Assembly (NCBI GenBank): GCA_949127805.1
Contig: CASBQC010000134.1
Location: 1 to 38,989, forward strand
DNA length: 38,989 nucleotides
Direction: 5' to 3'
DNA from: Nostocales cyanobacterium PMM_0081
GTDB lineage: Bacteria > Cyanobacteriota > Cyanobacteriia > Cyanobacteriales > Nostocaceae
Under the pieces are notes generated by a model, which did not search any database, was not told where the DNA came from, and saw only the letters and a program-made list of their open reading frames with translations. Shown piece by piece: positions 26,514-34,585 of the stretch (its first letter is position 1; the number at the start of each line of letters is the position of its first letter). Made by a program: the position numbers and the translations under genes.

Positions 26514-28191
26514 CAAAGTGCTGAGTGTAGTAGGCACTTCAGTGCCTAAAATAAGCGCTCTTTGCGCTTACTACAATCCTAGAGACTACCAAGTGCTACG
26601 TCTCTACATCATGTGTAATAAGCGCGGACATGATATGATGCAACAAAGGCTAGAACAAATTTCCCAAATAATAGTTACGGCACAGCAAATGCGCGATATT
26701 GAAGCGCGGATATTTGCTGCGGGAATGCCTGTAGCTGCTTTAATGGAAAAAGTCGCGGGGTTAATTTCGCGCAAAATTCAAGTTATTTATTCTAATCTGC
26801 CAAGGGTAGGAATTCTCGCAGGTCCTGGTCATAATGGTGCAGATGCGCTAGTTGTGGCTCGTGAGTTGCACTTTTGCGGCTATGATGTCAAGATATATTC
26901 TTCTTTCTCGAAGCTGAAAGAATTAACTTGGCAGCATTTGCAGTATGCTCAGAGTTTGGGTATCCCCTGTTATGAATCGATAGAGCAACTGTCAGATTGC
27001 GATTTGTTGATTGATGGATTGTTTGGATTTGGCTTGGAAAGAACGTTGCAAGATGCGATCGCACAAGTTATAAATCAAATCAATTCTTGGTCTAAACTAG
27101 TTATCAGCATTGATTTACCTTCGGGGTTACACACAGATACAGGTGAGGTGTTAGGAATTGCAATCCGTGCTACACACACCTTTTGCTTGGGTTTGTGGAA
27201 GCTCGGTTTATTCCAAGACGATGCTTTAGAATATGTTGGCTCATGTGAATTAATCGACTTTGATATCCCGTTGGCTGATGTGCAAGCTGTTGTGGGAGAT
27301 GTAAACAGAATTCACCGCATTACCCAAACCACTGCACTTTCAACTTTACCCCTACCGCGTCCCGCCGTCACGCACAAATATAAGGAAGGACATTTACTGC
27401 TGATTTGTGGTTCGCGACGCTATTCTGGAGGTGCAATTTTAACTGGTTTGGGTGCCAGAGTAAGTGGTGTGGGAATGCTTTCGATAGCTGTACCCGAATC
27501 GTTGAAGCCGGTTTTAGTGGCACAATTACCTGAAGCACTAATTATCGGTTGCCCAGAAACTCAAACAGGTGCGATCGCTTCTTTGCAATTACCCGAAAAC
27601 ACAGATTTGAGTTCCTTTGATGCGATCGCTTGCGGTCCCGGTTTAACAGGAGATACTACCCCAATTATACAACAAGTTCTAGAAAGCGATCGCCCTTTAA
27701 TTCTTGATGCTGACGCTTTGAATATTCTCGCACAGATGGGAACTATCCCCACCTTACAAAAACGACAAGCAGTCACAATTCTTACCCCTCATGCTGGTGA
27801 ATTCAAGCGATTGTTTCCCGATGTCAGCGATAAAGATAGAGTGCGTGCAGTGCGCGAAGCTGCCATGCATTGTGGTGCGATAGTATTGTTAAAAGGAGCG
27901 AGAACAGCGATCGCTAATTCCCAAAATTCAGTCTGGATTAATCCCGAAAGCACTCCAGCTTTAGCTCGTGGTGGTAGCGGTGATGTCTTAACTGGAGTAC
28001 TCGGTGGACTGTTAGCGCAAGGTAAATCTAAGGATATTTCTGTAGAGGAAATTGTCGCAACTGCTGCATGGTGGCATTCCCAAGCGGGGATTTTAGCGGC
28101 TGGTGAGCGCACAGAATTGGGCGTTGATGCTTTTACACTCACAAATTATTTTATACCTGTTTTGGTATCAATTGTGAAAGAATTGAATTGA
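26488..28191 (+). CDS. nnr: Bifunctional NAD(P)H-hydrate epimerase / ADP-dependent NAD(P)H-hydrate dehydratase (likely start at 26635)
   Basis: MRDIEARIFAAGMPVAALMEKVAG...RVGILAGPGHNGADALVVARELHFCGYDV...IDLPSGLHTDTGEV; C-terminal HKYKEGHLLLICGSRRYSGGAILTGLGARVSGVGM...ILTPHAGEFKRLFP...ARGGSGDVLTGVLGGLLAQG. The first ~49 codons overlap a repeat cluster. Confidence 0.94.
   Translation: MPEFITESNKVLSVVGTSVPKISALCAYYNPRDYQVLRLYIMCNKRGHDMMQQRLEQISQIIVTAQQMRDIEARIFAAGMPVAALMEKVAGLISRKIQVIYSNLPRVGILAGPGHNGADALVVARELHFCGYDVKIYSSFSKLKELTWQHLQYAQSLGIPCYESIEQLSDCDLLIDGLFGFGLERTLQDAIAQVINQINSWSKLVISIDLPSGLHTDTGEVLGIAIRATHTFCLGLWKLGLFQDDALEYVGSCELIDFDIPLADVQAVVGDVNRIHRITQTTALSTLPLPRPAVTHKYKEGHLLLICGSRRYSGGAILTGLGARVSGVGMLSIAVPESLKPVLVAQLPEALIIGCPETQTGAIASLQLPENTDLSSFDAIACGPGLTGDTTPIIQQVLESDRPLILDADALNILAQMGTIPTLQKRQAVTILTPHAGEFKRLFPDVSDKDRVRAVREAAMHCGAIVLLKGARTAIANSQNSVWINPESTPALARGGSGDVLTGVLGGLLAQGKSKDISVEEIVATAAWWHSQAGILAAGERTELGVDAFTLTNYFIPVLVSIVKELN
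26527..26574. repeat. Three-stem palindromic repeat in the SPOR/nnr junction
   Basis: GTAGTA-GGCACTTCAGTGCC-...-AAGCGCTCTTTGCGCTT-ACTAC: outer GTAGTA/TACTAC with two internal hairpins. Confidence 0.75.
26580..26606. repeat. TAGAGACG...CGTCTCTA palindrome family member (diverged)
   Basis: TAGAGACTACCAAGTGCTACGTCTCTA. Confidence 0.6.
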
Positions 28192-28228
28192 TGCCAGGTT
28201 ATATCATGTTCGACAAATCACACATATT

Positions 28229-28257
28229 GTAGAGACGTTCCGGCGGAACGTCTCTAC
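28229..28257. repeat. TAGAGACG...CGTCTCTA palindrome family member (possible terminator)
   Basis: GTAGAGACGTTCCGGCGGAACGTCTCTAC, perfect palindrome with a 1-nt centre, between nnr and the MATE gene. Confidence 0.85.
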
Positions 28258-28312
28258 GTGTATTCTATAAAAACGCAATCTGCTGTAACTTAACGACTTT
28301 AACAAAAACGTT

Positions 28313-29725
28313 ATGAATTTAATACTATCTTTGTTTCTAAAGTCGCTTAAGCAGCATCCCCTACTGAATCAGTATGACTTTCTCGATCGCTTTTTCCGTT
28401 TAGCGATCGTCAATGTTATCTCCAATATCATGATTCCCTTGACAGGAACGATCAGTTTGGCTTTCTTGGGTCGTTTAGATGATATCCATCATTTGGCTGG
28501 AGTTACCCTAGCTGCGACCTTGTTTGATTTCATCTACTATAGTTTTTCCTTTTTACGGATGGGAACCACTGGAGTCACAGCACAAGCTGTGGGACGAAAT
28601 GACCGAGAAGCGATGCTGCTCGTGGGACTACGCAATGGCTTAATAGCTCTAGCGCTAGGCACACTTGTGGTGATTTTGCAATATCCTCTGCGAGAACTGG
28701 GGTTTGCACTGACAGGTGCCAATCCAGAAGTGAGAGCTTCTGCTGTTGCCTATTTCAATATTTGTATTTGGGGGACACCTGCTTTTTTGCTCAATGCTGT
28801 CTTTATAGGTTGGCTTCTTGGACGAGAACAAAGTGGCAAAGTGTTGCTATTATCTCTGATATGGAATGGTTCTAACGTCCTGCTGAACTACCTATTCATT
28901 GTCCGATGGGGTTGGGCAAGTACGGGAGCTGGATTGTCTCAGATTCTAGCTCTAAGTCTGGAGTTGTTGGTGGGAATGATTTTGGTCAGCCAAGAAATTT
29001 CCTGGCAAGAAGTACGATCCGCAGCGTCACAGCTTTGGGACTTGCCAGCCTTAAAAGCCACTTTTACCCTAAACGGCAATATATTTCTCTGGAGCATAGG
29101 TGAAATGTTTCCGTTACTCCTATTCAACGACTTAAGTGCTGCGAAGGGGACAATAATATTAGCAGAAAACGCATTACTCATGCAAGTTATACTTCTCAGC
29201 TTTTTCTTTTTTGAGGGAATAGCATTCGCTACTGAAACTTTCAGCGGAAATTTCAAGGGTCAGGGGGAGGAGCATCGGTTTAAGCCTCTATTACAAGTTG
29301 TAATAGGAACGGAAATGCTTATGGGACTAACCTTTGCTGGAGTATCTATCCTCTTCCCTCAAGCTATATTTGGTCTATTAACCAACCACAACGAAGTCAT
29401 AGAGCCAATGAAAATCTATGTTTTCTGGTTGCTTCCCATAATGCTAAGTGCTTCCATTGCTTTCAGTCTGGATGGGTACTTCGCAGGTCTGGCACAAGTG
29501 GATATCCTCCGCAACTCCACCTTGATTGGTGTTTTGCTAGGATTTGCACCTGTGGCTATGTGTACTTGGTATTTTCACAGTAATCATATCCTGTGGTTGG
29601 CTTACTCAGTGTTCATGATAACCAGAAGCATAATACTTGGGATAGAGTTGCCTAAAACCTTTAGCAAGAGTGCGGAGGATAGTCCTGTGACTCCTCCCAC
29701 TGTCGAAAATGAGGTTGCTTCCTAA
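28313..29725 (+). CDS. MATE family efflux transporter (DinF-like)
   Basis: MIPLTGTISLAFLGRLDDIHHLAGVTLAATLFDFIYYSFSFLRMGTTGVTAQAVGRND; 12-TM MATE pattern. Confidence 0.92.
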   Translation: MNLILSLFLKSLKQHPLLNQYDFLDRFFRLAIVNVISNIMIPLTGTISLAFLGRLDDIHHLAGVTLAATLFDFIYYSFSFLRMGTTGVTAQAVGRNDREAMLLVGLRNGLIALALGTLVVILQYPLRELGFALTGANPEVRASAVAYFNICIWGTPAFLLNAVFIGWLLGREQSGKVLLLSLIWNGSNVLLNYLFIVRWGWASTGAGLSQILALSLELLVGMILVSQEISWQEVRSAASQLWDLPALKATFTLNGNIFLWSIGEMFPLLLFNDLSAAKGTIILAENALLMQVILLSFFFFEGIAFATETFSGNFKGQGEEHRFKPLLQVVIGTEMLMGLTFAGVSILFPQAIFGLLTNHNEVIEPMKIYVFWLLPIMLSASIAFSLDGYFAGLAQVDILRNSTLIGVLLGFAPVAMCTWYFHSNHILWLAYSVFMITRSIILGIELPKTFSKSAEDSPVTPPTVENEVAS

Positions 29726-29805
29726 ATCTAATCTTGGTGGGTTATGGGAAAATAATCTCACGCAAAGGCGCAAAGAGTTCCTTGGCGTGAAATAATTAGG
29801 AAAAT

Positions 29806-31404
29806 ATGGCGATCGCAATCGATTTTGGTACTAGCAACACAGTTATCGCTCGTTGGAATCCTGTAACCAACAGCGCAGAAACCCTTACTATACCAGGTTT
29901 GTCAGTTAAACAAAGCCTGAATCCTCCACTAATTCCCAGCTTGGTTTATGTTGAAGATGCATCGATTGGACAAGTATTAGTGGGACAACAAGTGCGCGAT
30001 CGCGGTTTTGATTTAAGTAGCGAACCCCGATTTTTTCGCAGCTTTAAACGCGGTATTGGTGCAGAAATTCAAGGTTTCTTACCCGAACTTGATGGACAAA
30101 ATATCACCTTTGAGCAAGTAGGGCAATGGTTTCTTTCTCAAGTGATTTCTCAATTAGCACCAATGCAAGGTGGGTTAGATTCTCTAATATTAACAGTGCC
30201 CGTAGATAGCTTTGAAGCTTATCGTCATTGGTTAGGAAAAGTTTGTCAAGCCCTTCCCGTCGAATCTGTGCGGATGCTAGATGAACCCACAGCCGCAGCT
30301 TTGGGTTATGGGATGGTAAACGAAGAAATTCTTTTAGTAATTGACTTTGGTGGCGGAACTTTAGATTTATCTTTGGTACAGTTAGATAAAAGCGTCCAAA
30401 GAACCCATAAACCAGTCGGATTTCTGTTGAAATGGGGTAATAAATCTTTAGCTGAAGATTCAAAACAAAAAGTCAAAACTGCCCGTGTGCTGGCGAAAGC
30501 AGGTCAAAATTTAGGTGGTACTGATATTGATAATTGGTTAGTAGATTACTTTGCTAAAAATCAAGGATTAGCGGTAAGTCCTTTGACAACACGATTAGCA
30601 GAAAAGATAAAAATTCAGCTTTCAACGCAAACTGAAGGAAGCGAAGTTTATTTCGATGATGAGACATTTGAAAGTTACGAATTAGAACTAAATCGTGATA
30701 CTTTAGAAAGTATCCTCAAAGAACACTCATTTTTTGAGTTATTAGATGAATCGATGACGACATTGTTACAACAAGCGCGACGTCAGGGAATCGAAATTGC
30801 CGATATTAATGCAGTTTTATTAGTTGGTGGAACAGTACAATTACCCGCAGTGCAAACTTGGGTAAAGCAGTATTTTAGCGAAGATAAAATTCGTTGCGAA
30901 CGTCCTTTTGAAGCGATCGCTCAAGGTGCTTTACAATTAGCCCAAGGTGTAGAAATCAAAGATTTTCTTTACCACAGCTACGGTGTCCGCTATTGGGATC
31001 GACGCAACAAACGCCATAGCTGGCATCCTATCATTAAAGAGGGACAGCCTTACCCAATGAGTCAAGCTGTAGAATTAGTTTTAGGTGCTTCTGTAGAAAA
31101 TCAGCCCAGCATAGAATTAATTATGGGGGAATTGGGAGCAGAAACAGGCGGTATCGAAGTTTTTTTTGATGGCGATCGCTTAATTACCCGTCGCCAGGAT
31201 AACATACAAACAACCGTCCAACCCCTCAACGACAAAGATGGCGCCCGAACAATAGCTCAACTTATCCCCCCAGGATATCCTGGAAGCGATCGCATCAAAA
31301 TTCTTTTTCAAGTCGATGGGCAACGCTTTTTGCGAATCACAGTTGAGGACTTATTAACACATGAAAACCTCTTAGAAAATCAATTAGTCGCACAGTTGAG
31401 TTAA
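29806..31404 (+). CDS. Hsp70 family protein (DnaK-like ATPase, divergent C-terminus)
   Basis: MAIAIDFGTSNTVIARWN...VRMLDEPTAAALGYGMVNEEILLVIDFGGGTLDLSLVQL...NLGGTDIDNWLVDYF...VLLVGGTVQLPAVQTWV. Confidence 0.93.
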   Translation: MAIAIDFGTSNTVIARWNPVTNSAETLTIPGLSVKQSLNPPLIPSLVYVEDASIGQVLVGQQVRDRGFDLSSEPRFFRSFKRGIGAEIQGFLPELDGQNITFEQVGQWFLSQVISQLAPMQGGLDSLILTVPVDSFEAYRHWLGKVCQALPVESVRMLDEPTAAALGYGMVNEEILLVIDFGGGTLDLSLVQLDKSVQRTHKPVGFLLKWGNKSLAEDSKQKVKTARVLAKAGQNLGGTDIDNWLVDYFAKNQGLAVSPLTTRLAEKIKIQLSTQTEGSEVYFDDETFESYELELNRDTLESILKEHSFFELLDESMTTLLQQARRQGIEIADINAVLLVGGTVQLPAVQTWVKQYFSEDKIRCERPFEAIAQGALQLAQGVEIKDFLYHSYGVRYWDRRNKRHSWHPIIKEGQPYPMSQAVELVLGASVENQPSIELIMGELGAETGGIEVFFDGDRLITRRQDNIQTTVQPLNDKDGARTIAQLIPPGYPGSDRIKILFQVDGQRFLRITVEDLLTHENLLENQLVAQLS

Positions 31405-31440
31405 AAAGAATAGGTAATAGACATAGGTGTAAAAAAGAAT

Positions 31441-31468
31441 GTAGAGACGTAGCACTGCTACGTCTCTA
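31441..31468. repeat. TAGAGACGTAGC palindrome family member
   Basis: GTAGAGACGTAGCACTGCTACGTCTCTA followed by GGGGTTCTGGATAACGAGTATA, resembling the right half of the 1005-1101 element. Confidence 0.8.
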
Positions 31469-31508
31469 GGGGTTCTGGATAACGAGTATAGTCGTCCCCC
31501 ACTCCCCC

Positions 31509-32036
31509 CTACCTCTGTATAACCACAGAAGTTCCCACCGTTGCCCAATTGAATAACCATTTAGCATGATTTACTGCGACATTCACGCATCCATGACTCA
31601 CTGGAGTGCCAAATTTTCGATGCCAATCTGCACCATGAATTCCGTAGCTGCCATCATAAAACATTGCATAGGGAACGTTGGGAACATCGTAATTATCACC
31701 CCGCATTCTGATTTTTCTGTATTTAGATTGAATCTTAAAAGTACCAGTGCGAGTGGGGGTAGATTTTTTGCCTGTGGAAATAGCAACAGCATACATCTGT
31801 GTTGGTCCTTCCCAAGCTGTTAAACGTTGTTTTGAGAGATTAATTTCAATCCAGCGCTGATTAGATTGTTGTAGAGTTTGGATTTGTTCAGCAATTATTT
31901 GGGTTTTTGGTTTTGCCCAGACTTTACCTGCTTCAACATTAACAAAAGTCAAAGTCAATGCAGCACCACTAATAAATACTTTTAAGGTACGCAACCAGTT
32001 AGAAGAAATCAGAGTTTTCATAGTAAATATACTCAC
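31509..32036 (-). CDS. L,D-transpeptidase (YkuD family)
   Basis: IEINLSKQRLTAWEGPTQMYAVAISTGKKSTPTRTGTFKI...YGIHGADWHRKFGTPVSHGCVNVAVNHAKWLF with catalytic HG...SHGCVN; N-terminal signal/TM. Confidence 0.95.
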   Translation of the reverse strand: MSIFTMKTLISSNWLRTLKVFISGAALTLTFVNVEAGKVWAKPKTQIIAEQIQTLQQSNQRWIEINLSKQRLTAWEGPTQMYAVAISTGKKSTPTRTGTFKIQSKYRKIRMRGDNYDVPNVPYAMFYDGSYGIHGADWHRKFGTPVSHGCVNVAVNHAKWLFNWATVGTSVVIQR

Positions 32037-32407
32037 CTTAAGTTTTTCAACTCATGTTTTGCACCACATAAGAGCGAATATAATTCGCTGAATGCAAAAT
32101 GTAATTTAAAGGAATTTTTTAGTTTTTAACTTTAATTCCTCAACATTGCTGCAATGGGCATGAGTTTTATATAATTTAATCGTAAAGCAACTCTTTTAAT
32201 TAGTCACTACCTTGAAGTAATATAGCAATCCTACTAAATAAGAGCGTGAAAATAGAAGAGGTACACGTTAACCTCACTCAACCCTTGAAGCGCTATATAT
32301 CCTGGACTTCATAGAATAAGTTGGGAATATTAACCTAAGTTGCAAGTGGATGCATTTAGGCGATCGCTTACACTTATGTATATTTTTGGAGAGAATATTT
32401 CGCGATT

Positions 32408-32875
32408 TTACTCAGATTTATCCTGGGTTTTCTCTGGTTCCGCAATCAATTCGTCCAAACTATCTGGAAATGTCCCCCGTGCAACCATCTTGGTAAACAC
32501 TTCATAACAATCATCCTTCGCTCCCTCTTTGCGGGGAAATCCTAACCACAAAACAACAATTGCCTTTAACTCTGGGGTATCAAATGCTCGAAAAAACAAC
32601 CGATATCTTTGTGGTAAACCCATCTTTTTTACTCGTCCATAGCGTTTTAATGCTCCTGTCAAAGCAAAATGACGGGCATTGGGATCGCAAGGAATTTTGG
32701 TTTCAATGGCAACAGTAATTGCAGCAAATAACTTCACTGTTGCATGGGTTTTAAACTCATCTAATGGTAACTTCTCACGTAGTTGAGAAACACGATCAAA
32801 TAATTCTTGATACTGAATTCCAAATAGTTGCGGGTGAAAATAAATTTCCCAACCATTACTGACAAATTTAGCCAT
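32408..32875 (-). CDS. YhaV family type II toxin
   Basis: MAKFVSNGWEIYFHPQLFGIQYQELFDRVSQL...RHFALTGALKRYGRVKKMGLPQRYRLFFRAFDTPELKAIVVLWLGFPRKEGAKDDCYEVFTKMVARGTFPDSLDELI. Confidence 0.88.
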   Translation of the reverse strand: MAKFVSNGWEIYFHPQLFGIQYQELFDRVSQLREKLPLDEFKTHATVKLFAAITVAIETKIPCDPNARHFALTGALKRYGRVKKMGLPQRYRLFFRAFDTPELKAIVVLWLGFPRKEGAKDDCYEVFTKMVARGTFPDSLDELIAEPEKTQDKSE

Positions 32876-33203
32876 CTTCCAGCGACTCGTCTTCTAGTTC
32901 CACACCCTCAATTAATTGATGTACAACCTCGGACATCTCGGTTGTGTAAGATTGCAGGGTATTATTTTTCAATGCTTCCGCGATCGCAAAATCAAGAAAT
33001 AGTCGCATCATTAGGGAATCTTCCTCATCCTCGTCATCAACTGATTCAGGAATAATTTTGATGATCGCAGTATCGGGGGACAATACTTCTATCCAACCCG
33101 AAGCATTAACAAACTGGGGATGCTCACGGTAAAACTCCGCAGGTAAGCGAAATCCGGTGCTGTTACCAATTTTGGTGCTGCGAATGTTGTAGGAGTTATT
33201 CAT
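32868..33203 (-). CDS. AbrB/PrlF-like antitoxin, overlapping the YhaV ORF by 8 bp
   Basis: MNNSYNIRSTKIGNSTGFRLPAEFYREHPQFVNASGWIEVLSPDTAIIKI resembles a SpoVT/AbrB-type N-terminus; acidic tail; overlapping gene pair with the toxin. Confidence 0.75.
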   Translation of the reverse strand: MNNSYNIRSTKIGNSTGFRLPAEFYREHPQFVNASGWIEVLSPDTAIIKIIPESVDDEDEEDSLMMRLFLDFAIAEALKNNTLQSYTTEMSEVVHQLIEGVELEDESLEDG

Positions 33204-33215
33204 TGTGTATATACG

Positions 33216-33231
33216 TCATGTACTTACATGA
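33216..33231. promoter_or_regulatory. Candidate autoregulatory operator upstream of the antitoxin gene
   Basis: Perfect inverted repeat TCATGT-ACTT-ACATGA, 13 bp upstream of the antitoxin start. Confidence 0.4.
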
Positions 33232-33258
33232 TAGCGATTTTGGCTCTTAAATTTCTTC

Positions 33259-33341
33259 AGGACTTACGCAAAAATTCTCTCTCTTCCTCATTCCTCTGCG
33301 TCTCTGCGGTTCGTTTTTCCGATCAGGAGTGCGTAAGTCCT
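33259..33341. repeat. AGGACTTACGCA MITE-like element (83 bp) with perfect 12-bp terminal inverted repeats
   Basis: AGGACTTACGCA...TGCGTAAGTCCT with CTCTGCGTCTCTGCGGTTCGTTTTTC inside; related to 22071-22160. Confidence 0.88.
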
Positions 33342-33364
33342 ATTCTTGTTGAGCAAATCGGCTA

Positions 33365-34576
33365 TTATTTTTCCGAATTTTTATTTAGTGGTAAGGTAAT
33401 GATAAACTCTGTTCCTTCTCCTAACTTGGAGTGGCAAGTTAAAGTTCCGCCGTGTTTTTCGACTACAATGGAGTAAGCGATCGCTAACCCTAAGCCTGTT
33501 CCATTTCCTACAGGTTTGGTAGTAAAAAATTGGTCAAATATTTTCTGTCTTACATCCTCAGGTATTCCTACTCCATTATCGGCAATCCGGATTAAGACAC
33601 TCTTTTCGTCTGCTGTAATTTCTGTAAAAATGCTGATTTTTCCTTTTTCTTTAACAAATGACTCTTGTATTGCATCGATGGCATTTGCTAAGATATTCAT
33701 AAAAACTTGATTAATTTGCCCTGCACAACATTCAACTAAAGGCAAATTACCGTATTCTTTAACTATTTCGATTTCTGGATGGTTTTGAGTTTGTTTGAGA
33801 CGAATACCGAGAATCATCACAGTGCTATCAATGCCATCATGCAAGTTCACTGATTTGCGTTCCGCTTCATCTAAGCGGGAAAATATGCGTAGCGATCGCA
33901 CAATTTCTTGAATTCGCTCAGTCCCTACTGTCATTGATGATAACAGCTTGCAAAGGTCTTGTTTGATAAAGTCTAGCTCGATTTTTTGGGAATAATCTTG
34001 AATTTCGGGAATAGGATTAGAGGTATAAACTTCATATAAATGCAGCAATTTCAACAATTGTTCAATATATTTTGCCGCATAGTGTAGATTGCCTTCAATA
34101 AAATTGACGGGGTTGTTAATTTCGTGAGCTACACCTGCTACCAATTGCCCTAAAGAAGACATTTTTTCTTGCTGTATTAACTTAAGTTGAGTTTTACGCA
34201 ATTCTAAATGGACATTAATTCGAGCTAATACTTCTTGGTGTTGAAAAGGTTTTGTAATATAATCAACTGCTCCTACTTGCAACCCTTTCACCTTATCCAC
34301 CACATCAGAAAGAGCCGTCATAAAAATCACTGGAATCTCCCTAGTTTTGGGATTAGCTTTGAGACGACGACAAGTTTCAAATCCATCAATTCCCGGCATC
34401 ATCACATCTAACAAAATTAATTTTGGTAATTCTTCTTGTGCTTTTTTCAGGGCACTTTCACCGTTTTTAGCGACAGATACACGAAAATTAGAATAATGTA
34501 AAAAATCAAGTAATACTTTAATGTTGGTGGGAATATCATCAACGATTAATATAGTATCTTGTTGAGTAGTGAGCAT
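33365..34576 (-). CDS. Response-regulator receiver plus histidine kinase hybrid protein
   Basis: [18 protein letters not shown]...[26 protein letters not shown]...FMTALSD...[30 protein letters not shown]; HATPase [38 protein letters not shown]. Confidence 0.96.
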   Translation of the reverse strand: MLTTQQDTILIVDDIPTNIKVLLDFLHYSNFRVSVAKNGESALKKAQEELPKLILLDVMMPGIDGFETCRRLKANPKTREIPVIFMTALSDVVDKVKGLQVGAVDYITKPFQHQEVLARINVHLELRKTQLKLIQQEKMSSLGQLVAGVAHEINNPVNFIEGNLHYAAKYIEQLLKLLHLYEVYTSNPIPEIQDYSQKIELDFIKQDLCKLLSSMTVGTERIQEIVRSLRIFSRLDEAERKSVNLHDGIDSTVMILGIRLKQTQNHPEIEIVKEYGNLPLVECCAGQINQVFMNILANAIDAIQESFVKEKGKISIFTEITADEKSVLIRIADNGVGIPEDVRQKIFDQFFTTKPVGNGTGLGLAIAYSIVVEKHGGTLTCHSKLGEGTEFIITLPLNKNSEK

Positions 34577-34585
34577 AAAAAATCC

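Noticed and set aside
27789-28142. 117-aa minus-strand ORF antisense to nnr
   Set aside because: Antisense shadow of a strongly conserved CDS; low-complexity composition and no recognisable domain.
30104-30463. 119-aa minus-strand ORF antisense to the Hsp70-like gene
   Set aside because: Shadow ORF opposite a conserved ATPase domain.
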